Origin: Cycas panzhihuaensis
Taxonomy: Eukaryota > Cycadophyta
DNA: 64,000 bases
Direction: 5' to 3'
Assembly (NCBI GenBank): GCA_023213395.1
Contig: CM041465.1
Location: forward strand, 97,099,741-97,163,740
In this document: piece by piece, positions 12,043 through 23,502 of the stretch
Numbering within the stretch: the first letter of the stretch is position 1
Layout of the letters: each line of letters begins with the position of its first letter
Position numbers and translations under genes: made by a program
Notes under the pieces: model-generated
Seen by the model: the letters and a program-made list of their open reading frames with translations, nothing else
Database searches by the model: none
Told to the model about the DNA's origin: nothing

Positions 12043-14176
12043 ATGGAGCAGTGAGTGAGTTACTCGGTGAGTGAAACAATTCATTTTTTTTTTTTTTTAT
12101 TCAAGGTGAAAAATGTGATAATACAATGTAAAAAGTGTAAGCAATGTATTAAAAATGCTATTTTATAATGAAAATGTGATCAAGTAGTGAAAAATGCGAC
12201 TTCACAATTCCGGCCATTAGAAGAAGTTGTATTTTTCACTATGAAATCATATTTTTCATAGTGAAATCATGTTTTTTTATAGTGAAATCATATTTTTGGT
12301 AGTGAAACTATATTTTTTAATTTATTAGAGATATTTTTAAAAATTTAGAAATTTCTCCTAGTCATATGAGTCTTCAACTCAGAGTGGATGTTAACCAATT
12401 ATTCTTTCTAAACTATAGGCTTTGAAGAGAGTTAATACTCACAAAAATAAAGGAGTTGTCATTGGGGAGTTGGTGAGTCAACTTGATGAGGCAGGATGGG
12501 GTATCCTACGAGAGTGTGGCCTAGTGAAGGCTAGTGCTATGACCTAGTTTGTCATGGAGCATGGGGTGTTGCATGACTTCATCACTTGTTAGATACTGGG
12601 CCAATATGTATTTAGAGTTTGAGGTATTGGCGACCTATAGATTACCCCACGTAATGCAGGGAGGATTCTCAGAGTGAGTTGGCATGGCGAGAGAGTATGC
12701 TTAATCAAAGTAACAGAAGAGGAGTCACATATGGTATGCAGTACCTACTTGACAAGATTTACTGATCAAATTGATCAGCATGGTATCTTGATCGAGGTGA
12801 TCAAGGTGGCGAATGAAGTTCCAATGGTGAGGAGGATCATCACTCTCATTATCACATACTAGATTGCCAAGATACAAAACTTTATAGGGATACCAATTTA
12901 GTGAGCGGGGATCATACAATGATATAAGCAGCAAGTCTGGATTAATTGGGGGTAGTACATAGTGGATAACATCAGTCACTAGTTATCTAGGATCTAAAGG
13001 ATAGGAAGAGGTGGATTTTCTTATAATTCGATATTGATGTATTGGATTTATGACTATATTCCCTTAATGCAGCCAAGAGGAGAGCTAGGAGTGCTAACAT
13101 TGATGGATCTAGGCATGAATAGGTGGTACCTAAGATTGAGGATCCATAATAGGCCAAAAATTATCACAGGGATGACTCATAGTCTTATGTTGAGCAAGAT
13201 GATAAAGAGATAGCTTGTTAATGATACATGTGTTGGGCTTCTAATGTAGAGCAATGATAAGATAGATGTTGTAGAGAGAGAAGTAGTAGAGAAGGCTCCA
13301 ATAGTAGGGGCACAGAGAGGAGGAGGTCACGAAAAAAGGGGTCATAGTGGTAGAGGTGATGGTAGAGGGGATGAGGTAGGATGTGGAGGTAGAGGAGGTG
13401 CCTCCTCTAGTGGTAGAGTAGGTAGTAATCAACAGGTACTTGGACAGCGAGGTGAGGCACTTGTGGAGAGGAGAAGAGGCTCCATCTAGAGTATGGAGCT
13501 AGGATCTACTAATGAGTAGGCCAGAGATGGAGGAGTTACAGTTAGTAAGGGAAGAGCTATGTAGGAGGCTCACCCAAAGCCACAGGTAGTAGAAGCACCA
13601 CTAGCTAGCAAGGTGGTAAGTAGAGAGCCAATAAGAGATAGATCTCTAGGTATATGAATTGATTAGTTGGTTTCTCACATCGTATTACATTCCATTTATT
13701 TTTAAAGTTTATTTTCTTCTCCAAATGACTGACTATATGTTACATGTTTCCATTGGATAGGTGAGGAGATGGTTGCCTTAAGAGAGGTACAAAGGACATT
13801 GGAGGTGATCTTCCCTTACGTTCTAACATTAGATAAGGCACCTGCTCGGAACATAGTAAATCGTAGACTACTGAGGCACCAGATAGACTACTATTACCAT
13901 GCATTGAGAGCTCAGGGCCTACACATGGATATGCAGATGGAGCTGTAGAGATAAGAGATAAAGCTGAGGGCAGGTGAGGAGGAGAGGAGACACCTGTGGA
14001 GGATGACACTGTCTCAAGTAGGGGCCATGTATATGCCATCAGCTAGTGGTACAGTGCAGTAGGAACGACACTATCTCCCACCCAGATGAGAGTCTTTTTA
14101 TGGGGAGACTTCCACCAAGAGACCAATGACAAATCCAGACATGCCTCAGGGATCTCATCAAGGATTGCACGAATGA
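12043..14176 (+). pseudogene. Antisense extra gene of gypsy 1: plant-mobile-domain-like protein
   Basis: First exon 12,043-12,066 (ATG plus seven codons, one now TGA), candidate intron 12,067-12,418, then one frame from 12,419 to the TGA at 14,174-14,176. The exon start aligns with the copies at 63,592 and 43,942, and the GDLQITPRN...GRILRV segment near 12,626 matches GDVTITPRD...GILRV of the copy at 63.8 kb, a motif like that of plant mobile domains (PF10536). Later come GGFSYNS...YWIYDY (about 13,010), a Gly/Arg-rich stretch (13,300-13,430) and a charged C-terminus. A second possible intron is 13,650-13,760 (aggtatat to ggatag, 111 nt). Stops are mainly TAG. The role of the protein is unknown. 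Confidence 0.75.
12067..12418 (+). other. Candidate phase-0 intron filled with hairpins (gypsy 1)
   Basis: Donor gtgagt at 12,067, acceptor ctatag ending at 12,418 after a pyrimidine-rich stretch. Inside is a run of inverted repeats; the best has perfect 13 bp arms, tttcactatgaaa at 12,234-12,246 and tttcatagtgaaa at 12,254-12,266. Stop codons lie just upstream of the acceptor in the exon frame, which fits an intron. Confidence 0.65.
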
Positions 14177-14319
14177 GTGTATCATATGTTATGTAAGACA
14201 TAAGAGGATGATATGAGGCATTTTATGAGCCTTGAGTTGTATATATCATGTACCATATCTCATGTATCACAGATCATATATGAGGGGTCACTTAGGTGAT
14301 ATATATACTATATATTTGG

Positions 14320-14393
<74 letters not shown>

Positions 14394-15118
14394 ATCTTCT
14401 TTCTTTTAAAACTTATGTGTAATTACATATCTCTAAACCTTCATCTCCCTTATTCCCATTTATGTTTGAGCATAGGATACATTTATTAGTATGACTTATC
14501 TAAGGTAATATGTAATGATTTTTATTATTTTTACTTTTTTTGTTCTTTTGTGGTTATGTACATTTTTTTTGTTTTTTGTAATACTATGTACATGGTAGTT
14601 TATACTCGTTCTATAGTAGTATAGTTTAAGAAAGATAAGATTAGGGGAGGAATAAAAACTAGGAGATAAATAAAGATCAAAATGGAATAAGTGAAAGGTT
14701 TACTTATTCTATTTTTATAAACCTAAAATTATCTCAAACGCAAACGGTAATAAGTTTATAAAAGCAGAAGATGGAGTAATATAAGTCTCCTAAAAGAAAT
14801 TCATACAGCTCACATCATACTCATGATAGATTATATAAACATAGGATAATCCCATGCTCATATAATATATAATAAAGGAAGTAAGTCGTTTAATAAATGA
14901 AAGTAACCTCACTTAATAAATAACTAACTACCCAAGTATATTAGATTCTTCAGTAGTTCCTTCCAGGGATAAGAAGCTTTTAGGAACTTGCCCCCTGCCA
15001 AGATCTTCTATGACTCAAGATCCCCATGTGGGTCTAGCCCTTTCACATATCTCACTTCAGTATCATACCTATTACCATGATCTTATAACTATCCAAACCT
15101 ATAGTCTTACCAAATTGA
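14177..15118. other. Unassigned interior of gypsy 1
   Basis: Between the antisense gene and the 24 bp tandem repeat. Apart from the TA tract at 14,325-14,391 nothing is recognisable; integrase, expected in this part of a complete gypsy element, was not seen. Confidence 0.5.
14325..14391. repeat. TA microsatellite
   Basis: An uninterrupted TA run of about 33 units. It lies between the antisense gene and the RNase H remnant. Confidence 0.95.
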
Positions 15119-15214
15119 TAGTTTATACTCATCTCAGAGTGGTAGTTTATACTCATTTTAGAGTGGTAGTTTATACTCATTTTAGAGTGGTAGTTTATAC
15201 TCATTTCAGAGTGG
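15119..15214. repeat. 24 bp tandem repeat, four copies
   Basis: Four near-identical units of tagtttatactcattttagagtgg type, each with an actc...gagt inverted pair. The core is shared with the longer array at 11,221-11,650, so these are outposts of the same repeat family. It lies just downstream, in element sense, of the RNase H remnant. Confidence 0.92.
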
Positions 15215-15410
15215 GCTGTCCCTAGCTAGAAGAAGCAAAATCAATCAACATGATCATCAAGGATTGAGGAAATGAGAGTGCCAACTTTGAGATTAAAAGA
15301 ATATGATATGTAATAGATAATCACTGAAGCAAATAAGGACAACAATGATGAGGCCTAATGATGCAAAAGAAAGAGTTATGGAGAGTGGACCTGGTACATA
15401 CCAACCAACT

Positions 15411-15665
15411 GATAAACCATAACCTAAGAATTGATATATAGAGTAATAGGTTTGAGGTAAAAGTAAGAGACATCTGATAAGGCTCCTATAATTACAAGAT
15501 ATTTAGCTTTATTATTAGTTGCCCTAGGTATGAAGAAACCTATCGAAAAGAGGGGACTTCCTAATTGGTCATAAACCACCCAAGCAAAAGCAGACAGTCC
15601 TGGGTTTCCTCAACTACCCCCATTGGTGAAGATATGTAATGCTATGGGAATAAGAGGATCTAAAC
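15411..15665 (-). pseudogene. Archaeal-type RNase H of gypsy 1
   Basis: Minus-strand translation from about 15,665 reads FTNGGS...GNPG, then AFAWVVYDQ, GFFIPRATNNKA and YLVIIGALSD. This is the additional RNase H that marks the Tat lineage; it lies after the first RNase H and before integrase in complete elements. The catalytic Asp of the usual TDGGS is Asn here, and there is at least one stop. It aligns residue for residue with the copy at 62,080-62,343. Confidence 0.75.
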
Positions 15666-16784
15666 TTGGAGATGATATGATCAATAAAGAAAAGTGTGAA
15701 AGTCAATCAATAAGGAGATCGTGGTAGAGATAGATATCTGATTATAATGAAGTAAGAAGAAGGAATCTAAGTAAGACAATTATGATCGAAGTGTCAAGCA
15801 GGGTTTGATCATAGTTGAGATTACAGTGGACCCAAGTAACTAGATCTGAAAATCCTAAATAACTCATCCAAATGAACCCAACCTATAAATAGATAGGTGG
15901 GGATAAAGTCATCATGTGACTTACCCTGGATTACAAGAGGATGAAAATAATAAACTTACTATTTACACTTTTTTCAACTTTCTTTTTTCTTTTTTCTTTT
16001 TTTTTTTCTACTTCACTTTTTCCTTTTCTTTTTACTTTTTATAAGAATGGGATCATAATTATCTTCTTAAGAAACTCTTCTACTCAACACAGCAAGGATT
16101 TATCCTTTTTAATAAAATCTTAAAAGGGAAAGGGGCTAATTTTCTTAAGGAATGAACTGTGAAAAACAAAAAGAAAATCAAAATCATAATGTCTCTAAGT
16201 ATGAAGAGAAGGTGGTAGAATGAGTATTTGTTTTGAAGGGATAATAAAGAGAACCAAGGATAATAAAAAAATCAATAATTGGTGATATACGACCAAAAAA
16301 AAGATCCCAAAGATAACCAACTAGTGAGTGAAATTGAGGTCTGAATCAACAAGGTAAAAGGTTGGCAAATAAAAGTAAACTCTCGACAAATGAATGAGTA
16401 CTCAGAGATGACAATGGTATTTCTCTTTTTGAGATGAAAGTATAATAAATCTATGGGCATAGGTTCTCTTTTGAGTATAAAACTCAAAGGAGAAGAAGAC
16501 CCAAATGATTGTAGACTCATAATCAATATAAATACTAGAAAGAACACATGACTTATATGATTATGGGCTAGATCTATCATAAAAATACCATAATGCTTAA
16601 TGAAAGTAAGAAAGTATTAGAAAGAGGGGAGATTTACCCATAGTTTTAGCTTATTAGGCAAAGATACAAGTTTCAGAGCCACAGATTAGGAAGAAAAAAG
16701 AGATTTACCTATAGTTTAAGCTCATTAGGAAAAGGAACAAGTCTTTGGAGCCATAGTTTATCCTCATTATAGAAGTACATCATT
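15666..16784. other. Unassigned interior of gypsy 1, with repeat motifs
   Basis: RT and RNase H should lie here but no motif of either is readable. It holds a T-rich run (about 15,965-16,040) and, at 16,630-16,784, two or three copies of the catagtttaagctcatta motif that starts right where RT similarity stops. This suggests a deletion or replacement of RT by repeat DNA. Confidence 0.55.
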
Positions 16785-17060
16785 AATGTCATGAAAGTCA
16801 ATGCAAATCTAAACCATACCATCCTTCTTTGCTATAGGAACTATGTTAGAGACCTATTAGGAGTAATCAATGCTCTCAATGAATCCAACTGCTAATAACT
16901 TCTCGACTTCTTGCTTAATAGCAAGAGAGAGATGTGGATGGATAAGACATTGCTTTTGTTATTTAGGTTTTGTACTAGGAATAACGGTAATGTTGTGTTT
17001 AACTATTCAAGAGTCAAGGCCTTGCATGCCTTTATAATCCCATGCAAAAACTAAGCAAAA
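16785..17060 (-). pseudogene. pol: Gypsy 1 reverse transcriptase, N-terminal fragment
   Basis: Minus-strand translation gives the gypsy RT entry block: AIKQEVEKLLAVGFIE, then NIVPIAKKDG and ICIDFHD, corresponding to the family motif VCIDFRDLN. Similarity ends abruptly at about 16,785. The palm domain with the YVDD box is absent, so this fragment cannot polymerise. Confidence 0.85.
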
Positions 17061-18715
17061 CTCATGAAAGAGATCCTTAAACTGAGTGATCTCTTGGGGA
17101 CTACAACTAGCTCCCAACTTGATGATTCTAGGGGTTTCCTCTATTTCTAAACCTATGTCAATGGTTTGTTCCATAAGTATTGCATTCCCTTCCTCAAAGT
17201 AAGGAGGAGTAGGTTCAACTAGAAAGATAAACTCCTAGGGCTGAGAATGATCAACTATGACTTTAGAAAACCTGAACTTGTGATGTCCATGAGGAAAACT
17301 AGGAGATGAACCTACTAAATGCTCAATGATTACTTCATCATTCTCAAAATAGTCAAGGTGAAAGAGGTTGATGAGGCAAAGGTTATTAGATTGAGAAACA
17401 AAAGATGGAAGAGGATGAACCAAAGAGTCTAGAATTGACACAAACTCTATAATTGATGCAACCTAAGAAAAGGGGATAGGCTTATCTATGAACTCCCAAA
17501 TTGAAGAAAAAACTTAAATAAACTCTTGTTTATACACATAATAATCAAGATGGGATGGAGATATTAAGATAAGCAAAGATAGGGGAGGGTCCATATGAGG
17601 ATAGGAATATAAAGAGATAGTAGAAATGGAATTAACTTCTCATACTATAGTGGAGGTTCTAAATCTAGCTTGACCTATATTAAGTAAACTAGTATCTTCA
17701 TCATCCGATACTAGATATGGGTGTCAATGCAACAACATCTTCTTCTCATGCTTATTCAAATATGTCTTAAAGAAAGGGGAATAAGAGAAAGATAGGGAAG
17801 TAATAATACATGAGTTATGTGTAATAATACTTGAGAAAGTAGTTGCTAGATGAGTGTTCTTAGAAGGAACCACTAAGTTTGCCCCTAAGGATAGGTATAC
17901 AACCTATGAGAAATAAGTGTGAATAGGATTTATATCAACAAGGTCACTTAGGGATGGTCCTTGATAAGGTATGATAGAATGAGAAGCTATTTCCTCCTCT
18001 AAAACAGAAGAAGAAGAAACCAAAAGGAGATCAAACAAATCTGAAGGGATAGGAATGGATAGGGAACCTGATGATAAAGGGATAACTTCAACTAAATCCA
18101 CATCCTTCACTTCTAGGTGAGTTGAAGGAGTTTCAATAGCAAAGTACTTTCCTAAACCAAGTGACTGAAAGAAATACTCTACAGAGTTGGAAGATTTACC
18201 AAGTTCTACAAAAGTCTCAATAAGAGAAAGTGATTGTTTAATAGGTTTAGGCTTTTATTTGATGATCTTATGTTTTCCCTCATGGATGAACTAGAGTTCA
18301 CCAAAAAGGGATAAACTAACTACTACCATTTGGGTGATCCATGATCTACCCAATATTCTAAATCCAAGTCAATGATAGAAAGGTCAGTAAGCACTGTCTT
18401 ATCTTCCAATGTGAGTGGAAGAGTAACTTGACCTAAGGGCACCTTTCGATTCTTATTATACCCTTGGAAGATCCATTCGCATGGATCAAGAATAGAAATC
18501 TTTAACAAGACAAAGGGGGATTATATTGACAGATGATCCCTCATCAATGATAACCCACTTTATGTTAATATCATCCTTGATGATCTCAATGTAAAATGGA
18601 GGAATATCATTCAACATGTGAGTAGAATGACTAGGCAAGATAGCAAGGTCAAAAGAAAGGGTAGAAGTAGGTGAAGAAGCTACCAAAGGGACTCCCAATG
18701 CATCAAACAAAAGTT
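17061..18715 (-). pseudogene. Gypsy 1 protease and inter-domain region
   Basis: The segment 18,486-18,710 reads on the minus strand as the gypsy aspartic protease core: PPFYIEIIKDDI, then VIIDEGSSVNIIPL, matching the family pattern of Asp and Gly-Ser-Ser near the catalytic site. Between it and RT lies about 1.4 kb of weakly conserved, acidic and serine-rich linker, with several open pieces but no named domain. Stops break the frame. Confidence 0.75.
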
Positions 18716-21120
18716 GATGTTACTAAAGGTAACACTTGAGCAAATGAATAACCGATATGCCCATGGGAATAGTCTTTAATTTGTCTACTAAAGAGAAAGA
18801 TCTATCCTTTAAACTAGAAGGAATGGACCTAAACCTGATGAGATAGGGAGGTGCTAGAGGTAAAGAGTCAAGATTCCTCACCATTAAATCATTGGATAAT
18901 TTAGATGGTCCTACACTCTTTGCAGTCTCCTCCATATTTATGGTTCTCTTGGTATCCCCACCTTTAGGAAGGGGATGAGGTTGATTGGTGTTTCTTCTTA
19001 TTTGAACATTTTCAAGAGTGATAGTCTTCTTTGATGAATCAGAGCTTGAAGGTTAGTCTTTATCATCTTGTATCTACTTCCCTTTTCCTTTATCTTCCTT
19101 ACTAGTTTTCTCACTGTGTTGAGGCAACAGATCCTTATAGATCATTTGGTCTTGCGATGACTTGGAAGAATGGTTTACTTGAGTATTTATGTTATGGATT
19201 GCATTCTAAAGAGTTTAGCACTCACTTCTATTGTGTATGTCAGTCTGATTATAGGAGCACCATTTTATCTTTCTAGATGGAGGAGGAGGTGGGGGAGAAG
19301 CTTGCTTCTTCCTCCCCTTAGTAAAATGAATTACTTTGGTCTTTTGTGATGATTGAGAAGGAGATATACCATTAACACATAACTTAGTATTAATCACACG
19401 CTCAAGTGATCTAATCAAAGAAGTAAGATGATCATATATAGGCTTAAGATGGGTAGCTTTGATAGGATGAACTGGATCTTTAGAAGGCGTAGGTTTCCCA
19501 ACCTTCTTAATACCTTCTTGTATTTTAAATATCTCTAAAGCTAAACAGTGGTCAGCTACTTCCTCATATGTTTGAGGACCAAGTTTTAGAACTTCCAAAT
19601 ATACATGGGGCCTCAATGCATTGGTCAATAGATCAAATAGCAAACTAGGATCAAGATATAAATGACAAGCATAAACCTAATCTTGAAATCTCTTAATAAA
19701 ATCTCTTAAAGTTTCATCATTATTTTGTTTAATTGCCAAACAAGGATTTAATGCTTGACTCAAAAGATCTCCCTATATTAAAATAGTTGATGAAAGAGTC
19801 AACTAGTTATTGGAACAAGAGAATTAAGGCTAAAGGGAGATAATAAAACCACTACAAAGCATCATCTTAAAGTGATTTAGGAAATAGATACATCATAATA
19901 TAATAATATGGCATAAATTCTGTGCAAGCAAGTGAAAATGCCTATATATAGAAGGCAGGGTCTTGAGATGAGTCACCAGAAAATTTAGGTAATTTAGGAA
20001 GAAATGGGGGCATAGGTGACAACAAAACCTCGTGAAGAAAAGGAGACTTCATATTGTCTAAAAAGGATCTCCTTGGCCTTAACATAGTAGGATATTAAGG
20101 TAAGAATGATGGATGAGGAACAGATAAATACATAAGTTGTTTTGATTATGGTTGTTGTTGTGAAACATCATGAAGTGGAAGAGTAGAAGGAGGAACAAAC
20201 CACACAGTTGGATTAACCACATAATTGGTTTGAGGTATAAGGGTTTGTAGAAAACTTGAATTAAAGGTATATAAAGGGTTAGGTTAAAGGCTAGGCCTAG
20301 GAATATGTGAAGAAGAAATGAGCTTAAAAGTCCCCAATAATTGTGATTGCCCTACTAAAACATGTGAATGTGGTAATTGAGTATGAGAAACATGTTGTAA
20401 TGAGTAAATCACATTAAACACTTTAGGTGATTGTAGACAAGGCCTAACACCATGAGATCTAATGGTATGTGATACGTGAAGGGGTATCTGAGTGGTGGAA
20501 GAAATAGGATATGGAGAGGTAATCCTAGTAGAATAAGATTGAATTGGTCAAAAACTAGGTGAAGCCATAACTATTTGACTAGAAGTGGGTATGTGGATAG
20601 AGCTACAAATGCTATAAGCAATGGTAGTAGTATCACCTCCATGGGTAAGGGGTATGGAATAAGAAGATTGAACATAAATCTATTGCCTAGGAGAAGGTTG
20701 ACAAGGTTGTAAATGAGTTGATTTATGATCATCAACTTCCTCTATAAGTAGAGAATGAGATCATGAAATAGGTCTTGGTGAAGGAGGATGAGAAGGATAA
20801 GGAGACTACATGGCTTCAAGTAGAGGGTCTACCTCAATCGACTCATAGTCTTTACCTAAGGGATTAATCTGTACATGTTGTGATAAAGATCGAATAGTAT
20901 AAGTCTCCGAGTATAATGGATCATGATAACCGGGCATGCGGAGTGGGGTAAGGATCCTAGTAAGGATCGACTCAGGAAAAGATTGATGTAATCAAGTGGA
21001 AGGTGGTTCTTCCTATGGGAAAGCAATATTCATAAAAGAAGGATCACTAGGATACTACAAAGGATTTAGATATCCCTACTCCGTTGGTATGTTATATAAT
21101 TAAGTTGAATCTTCAGGAGA
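18716..21120 (-). pseudogene. gag: Gypsy 1 gag
   Basis: The capsid block is visible on the minus strand at about 19,600-19,790 (LAIKQNNDETLRDFIKRFQD, the gypsy gag pattern ETLR-(D/E)-(F/Y)-I-RF), followed by LLFDLLTNALRPH and TYEEVADHCLALE. Near 19,215 a short knuckle reads WCSYNQTDIHNRSEC, a CCHC-like finger with Asn in place of the first His. Upstream, 19,980-21,120 is Pro/Ser/Tyr-rich and poorly conserved. Several stops break the frame. Confidence 0.8.
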
Positions 21121-21301
21121 ATAAACATATGCATCATGTGCTTAAAACTTTGAGGATTCAATGTATGATGATGAAACGTCATGACTAAAGTGTAATGGGC
21201 ATGCTTGAGAATCAGGCAGAAGGACTTGAAGTCTCAATGAGCGCTTAGGTCTAGGTATTGCTATTTTCATAACTTTACTTGAAGATAAACGGTAGCTCCC
21301 T

Positions 21302-21316
21302 AGTATGGTTTCCAAA
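21302..21316 (-). other. Likely primer binding site of gypsy 1
   Basis: On the minus strand tggaaaccatac begins at about 21,314, two or three bases inside the LTR edge. It starts with TGG as primer sites do, but I cannot match it to a specific tRNA. Confidence 0.4.
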
Positions 21317-23497
21317 AAGATAGTGATTCCAGGTTTATCCCTAGAAAGATGATGGTGTTCTAAAGGTGGATCCTTAGCAAGACTATCAGAAAGATGGTCT
21401 GGGGCTTGAGGAATATCTAATACAAAGCTAAAAAGAGACCTAAAGGATGATCTTTGCCTAACTCCTAAGAACGAGTCTTCATCTAGTAGTGTCATCTACC
21501 TTAGTGAGAGTTGGTACAATGAAAGTTGTGGAAGTGAAATAAGATGATAGAATCCACTAACCTACATGACTTGATGAAGGAGTTATAAGTTCAGAGCTAC
21601 ACTTATAATATCTTCAATATCCTTCTTAGGAACTCCTCTTGTATAATCAGTTCAACTTTTAGAGTTTTACTAAGATGTGGGAGAGGGTAAGCTAATGGAA
21701 ATAATAGTTTGTCTTTTCAAAATCTATTCAAAATGATACTATTCAAAATCTGAAAATACTATTCAAAACCTAAAAATATTATTCAAAATCTGAAAATAAC
21801 CACACAATCTTTATGTAAATTTCTTTTCAAAAGATATTAATCTATATGTAAGACTAGCTAATATGCTCAAACTTTGATGCATGCAACTAATCCTTTTAAA
21901 AGTGATGAAATAATATATAAAAAGAGAGATTCTTAAAGGAAACTACTACTATTTTATGATAATTTTCAGACCCATGAGATGTTGGATAAGTCATAAATCT
22001 AAACAATAATCATCCATGCAAAACCAACCAAAGGTTCTATCATGATTAGAGTAGTAAGAGCTCTAAAAGGAATCCTTGAACCCAATATGAAAACTGAAAA
22101 TAAAAAATACTCCAACTAAATAATACTATCAACTTTTGATTCTCAAGATATAAGAGCTAACTTGAAAATAAAAGTGCATGCAATGATAGATGTAAGATAA
22201 ATATTCATTTCCTATTGTAAAGAGTGCCTCAGAATGGTAATTTTCTTTTCACTTGACTAACTTTTTTGCACACTTTCCTTTAAAACAAGAGAAAAGAAGG
22301 AAGCATCAACAATCTAAAAAGGCTAAACAAGATCTAAACAATGCCAAACAAGAGTGACAATCCAACTGAAATATAGGCTGCTATGAAAGAGTAGGAAGTA
22401 GTAGCTAGATGTATGGTGGAGAGATAACCATGCCCCACCCTAGTCTGTCCTTAATGAACCCCACAAAGGGTGGATCTTTCAGTATATATTTCAATTCTAA
22501 AATTCCAATAATAACCAACCGATAAAAAGAAATAATTCTAAACCAAAGTTACCTTTAAAACTCCATGAAATAAACTTAAAAGTCAATAGGAAAAATCTTA
22601 CTAAATTAAGAGAAGTTTGAAATATAAATTAATGAAGATCCAAGAAAGTGGAAGTCCAAATCATCAACAATCAAGTAATAGTAACACAACAATAAAACTT
22701 CTTTGAGATTTCACCCAGTAGGCTTCAGAAAATCAAGTCTTCAAAGCCTCAATAGTAGTCCTCAAGAATTCTCTAAAGACTTCACAAAAGCTCATAATAC
22801 TAGAGCAAGAATCACTTCTTCTCTTCTTATTCCCAACAACAATAATTCTCCTCACACTTATAGACATTGAAAGAGATAAATCCTGTCATATTTGGGTAAT
22901 AACATGTAGAATTTTGGTGTACTAGCCTAATTTTCTATTGCATGACAATGAAAAATATGATCTGTCATATTTTTCACCTACCAAAAATGTGATTTTCTTC
23001 TAAAAATATAATCGGTGGCATTTTTTATAGGGTGAAAAATGTAATTTTAGTAAAGTCAAAATTTAACCAAATTTTGATAAAAATTGACATTTAATAGGTT
23101 TCGAGTCATGAAAATGAGTTTATAAAAGAGTAAATAAACCTAGAATGAGGTGAAATACATTAAGAACTAGCCCAAAAAGTGATAAATAACAAAAACATAG
23201 GTGAACTCTCAAAAATAAGATAAAAACAACTGACTTTAAAGGAAGTATAAAGTCAAGTTAGTCATAAATAAAAAATTTGATGCCATAGTTTAAGTCATCG
23301 ATAGAATGATAGGAATACAAGCCATAACATCATTCATTGCATTTCATTAATTAATAATCACATATCATTCAATAAAACAAGGCCTAGTCTATCAAATAAA
23401 ATCAACATACATTGATCATCATCAATACAACCATAAATATGCATCAACTAACCACATAATCTAAGTACAACTAAAGAGTCCAAAGTTTGGTGAAACA
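21317..23497 (-). repeat. 5' LTR of gypsy 1
   Basis: About 2.18 kb matching the split LTR at 3,113-10,731. It retains the uninterrupted site of the copia A insertion near 21,670. Its high end is gaaaca (23,492-23,497), directly followed by the target copy ccaaa. The short open frame at 21,142-21,495 crosses the LTR edge and is not taken as a gene. Confidence 0.87.
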
Positions 23498-23502
23498 CCA
23501 AA

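Larger units (their letters stand above)
3113..23497 (-). mobile_element. Tat-lineage Ty3/gypsy retrotransposon (gypsy 1) with antisense extra gene
   Basis: Two long direct repeats (3,113-10,731 minus the copia A insert, and 21,317-23,497) enclose about 10.6 kb. The flanks carry a 5 bp duplication, ccaaa, at 3,108-3,112 and 23,498-23,502. In minus-strand order: 5' LTR, gag, protease, only the first part of RT, an archaeal-type RNase H, tandem repeats, an antisense extra gene, hairpin and tandem blocks, 3' LTR. The extra RNase H and extra reading frames downstream of pol are known Tat-lineage traits. Most of RT, the first RNase H and integrase are not visible, so it was probably non-autonomous. 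Confidence 0.85.

Noticed and set aside
15666-16784. Missing RT and RNase H of gypsy 1 in the minus-strand frame at 16,272-16,580
   Set aside because: The 102-codon frame has none of the expected motifs, so no domain call was made.
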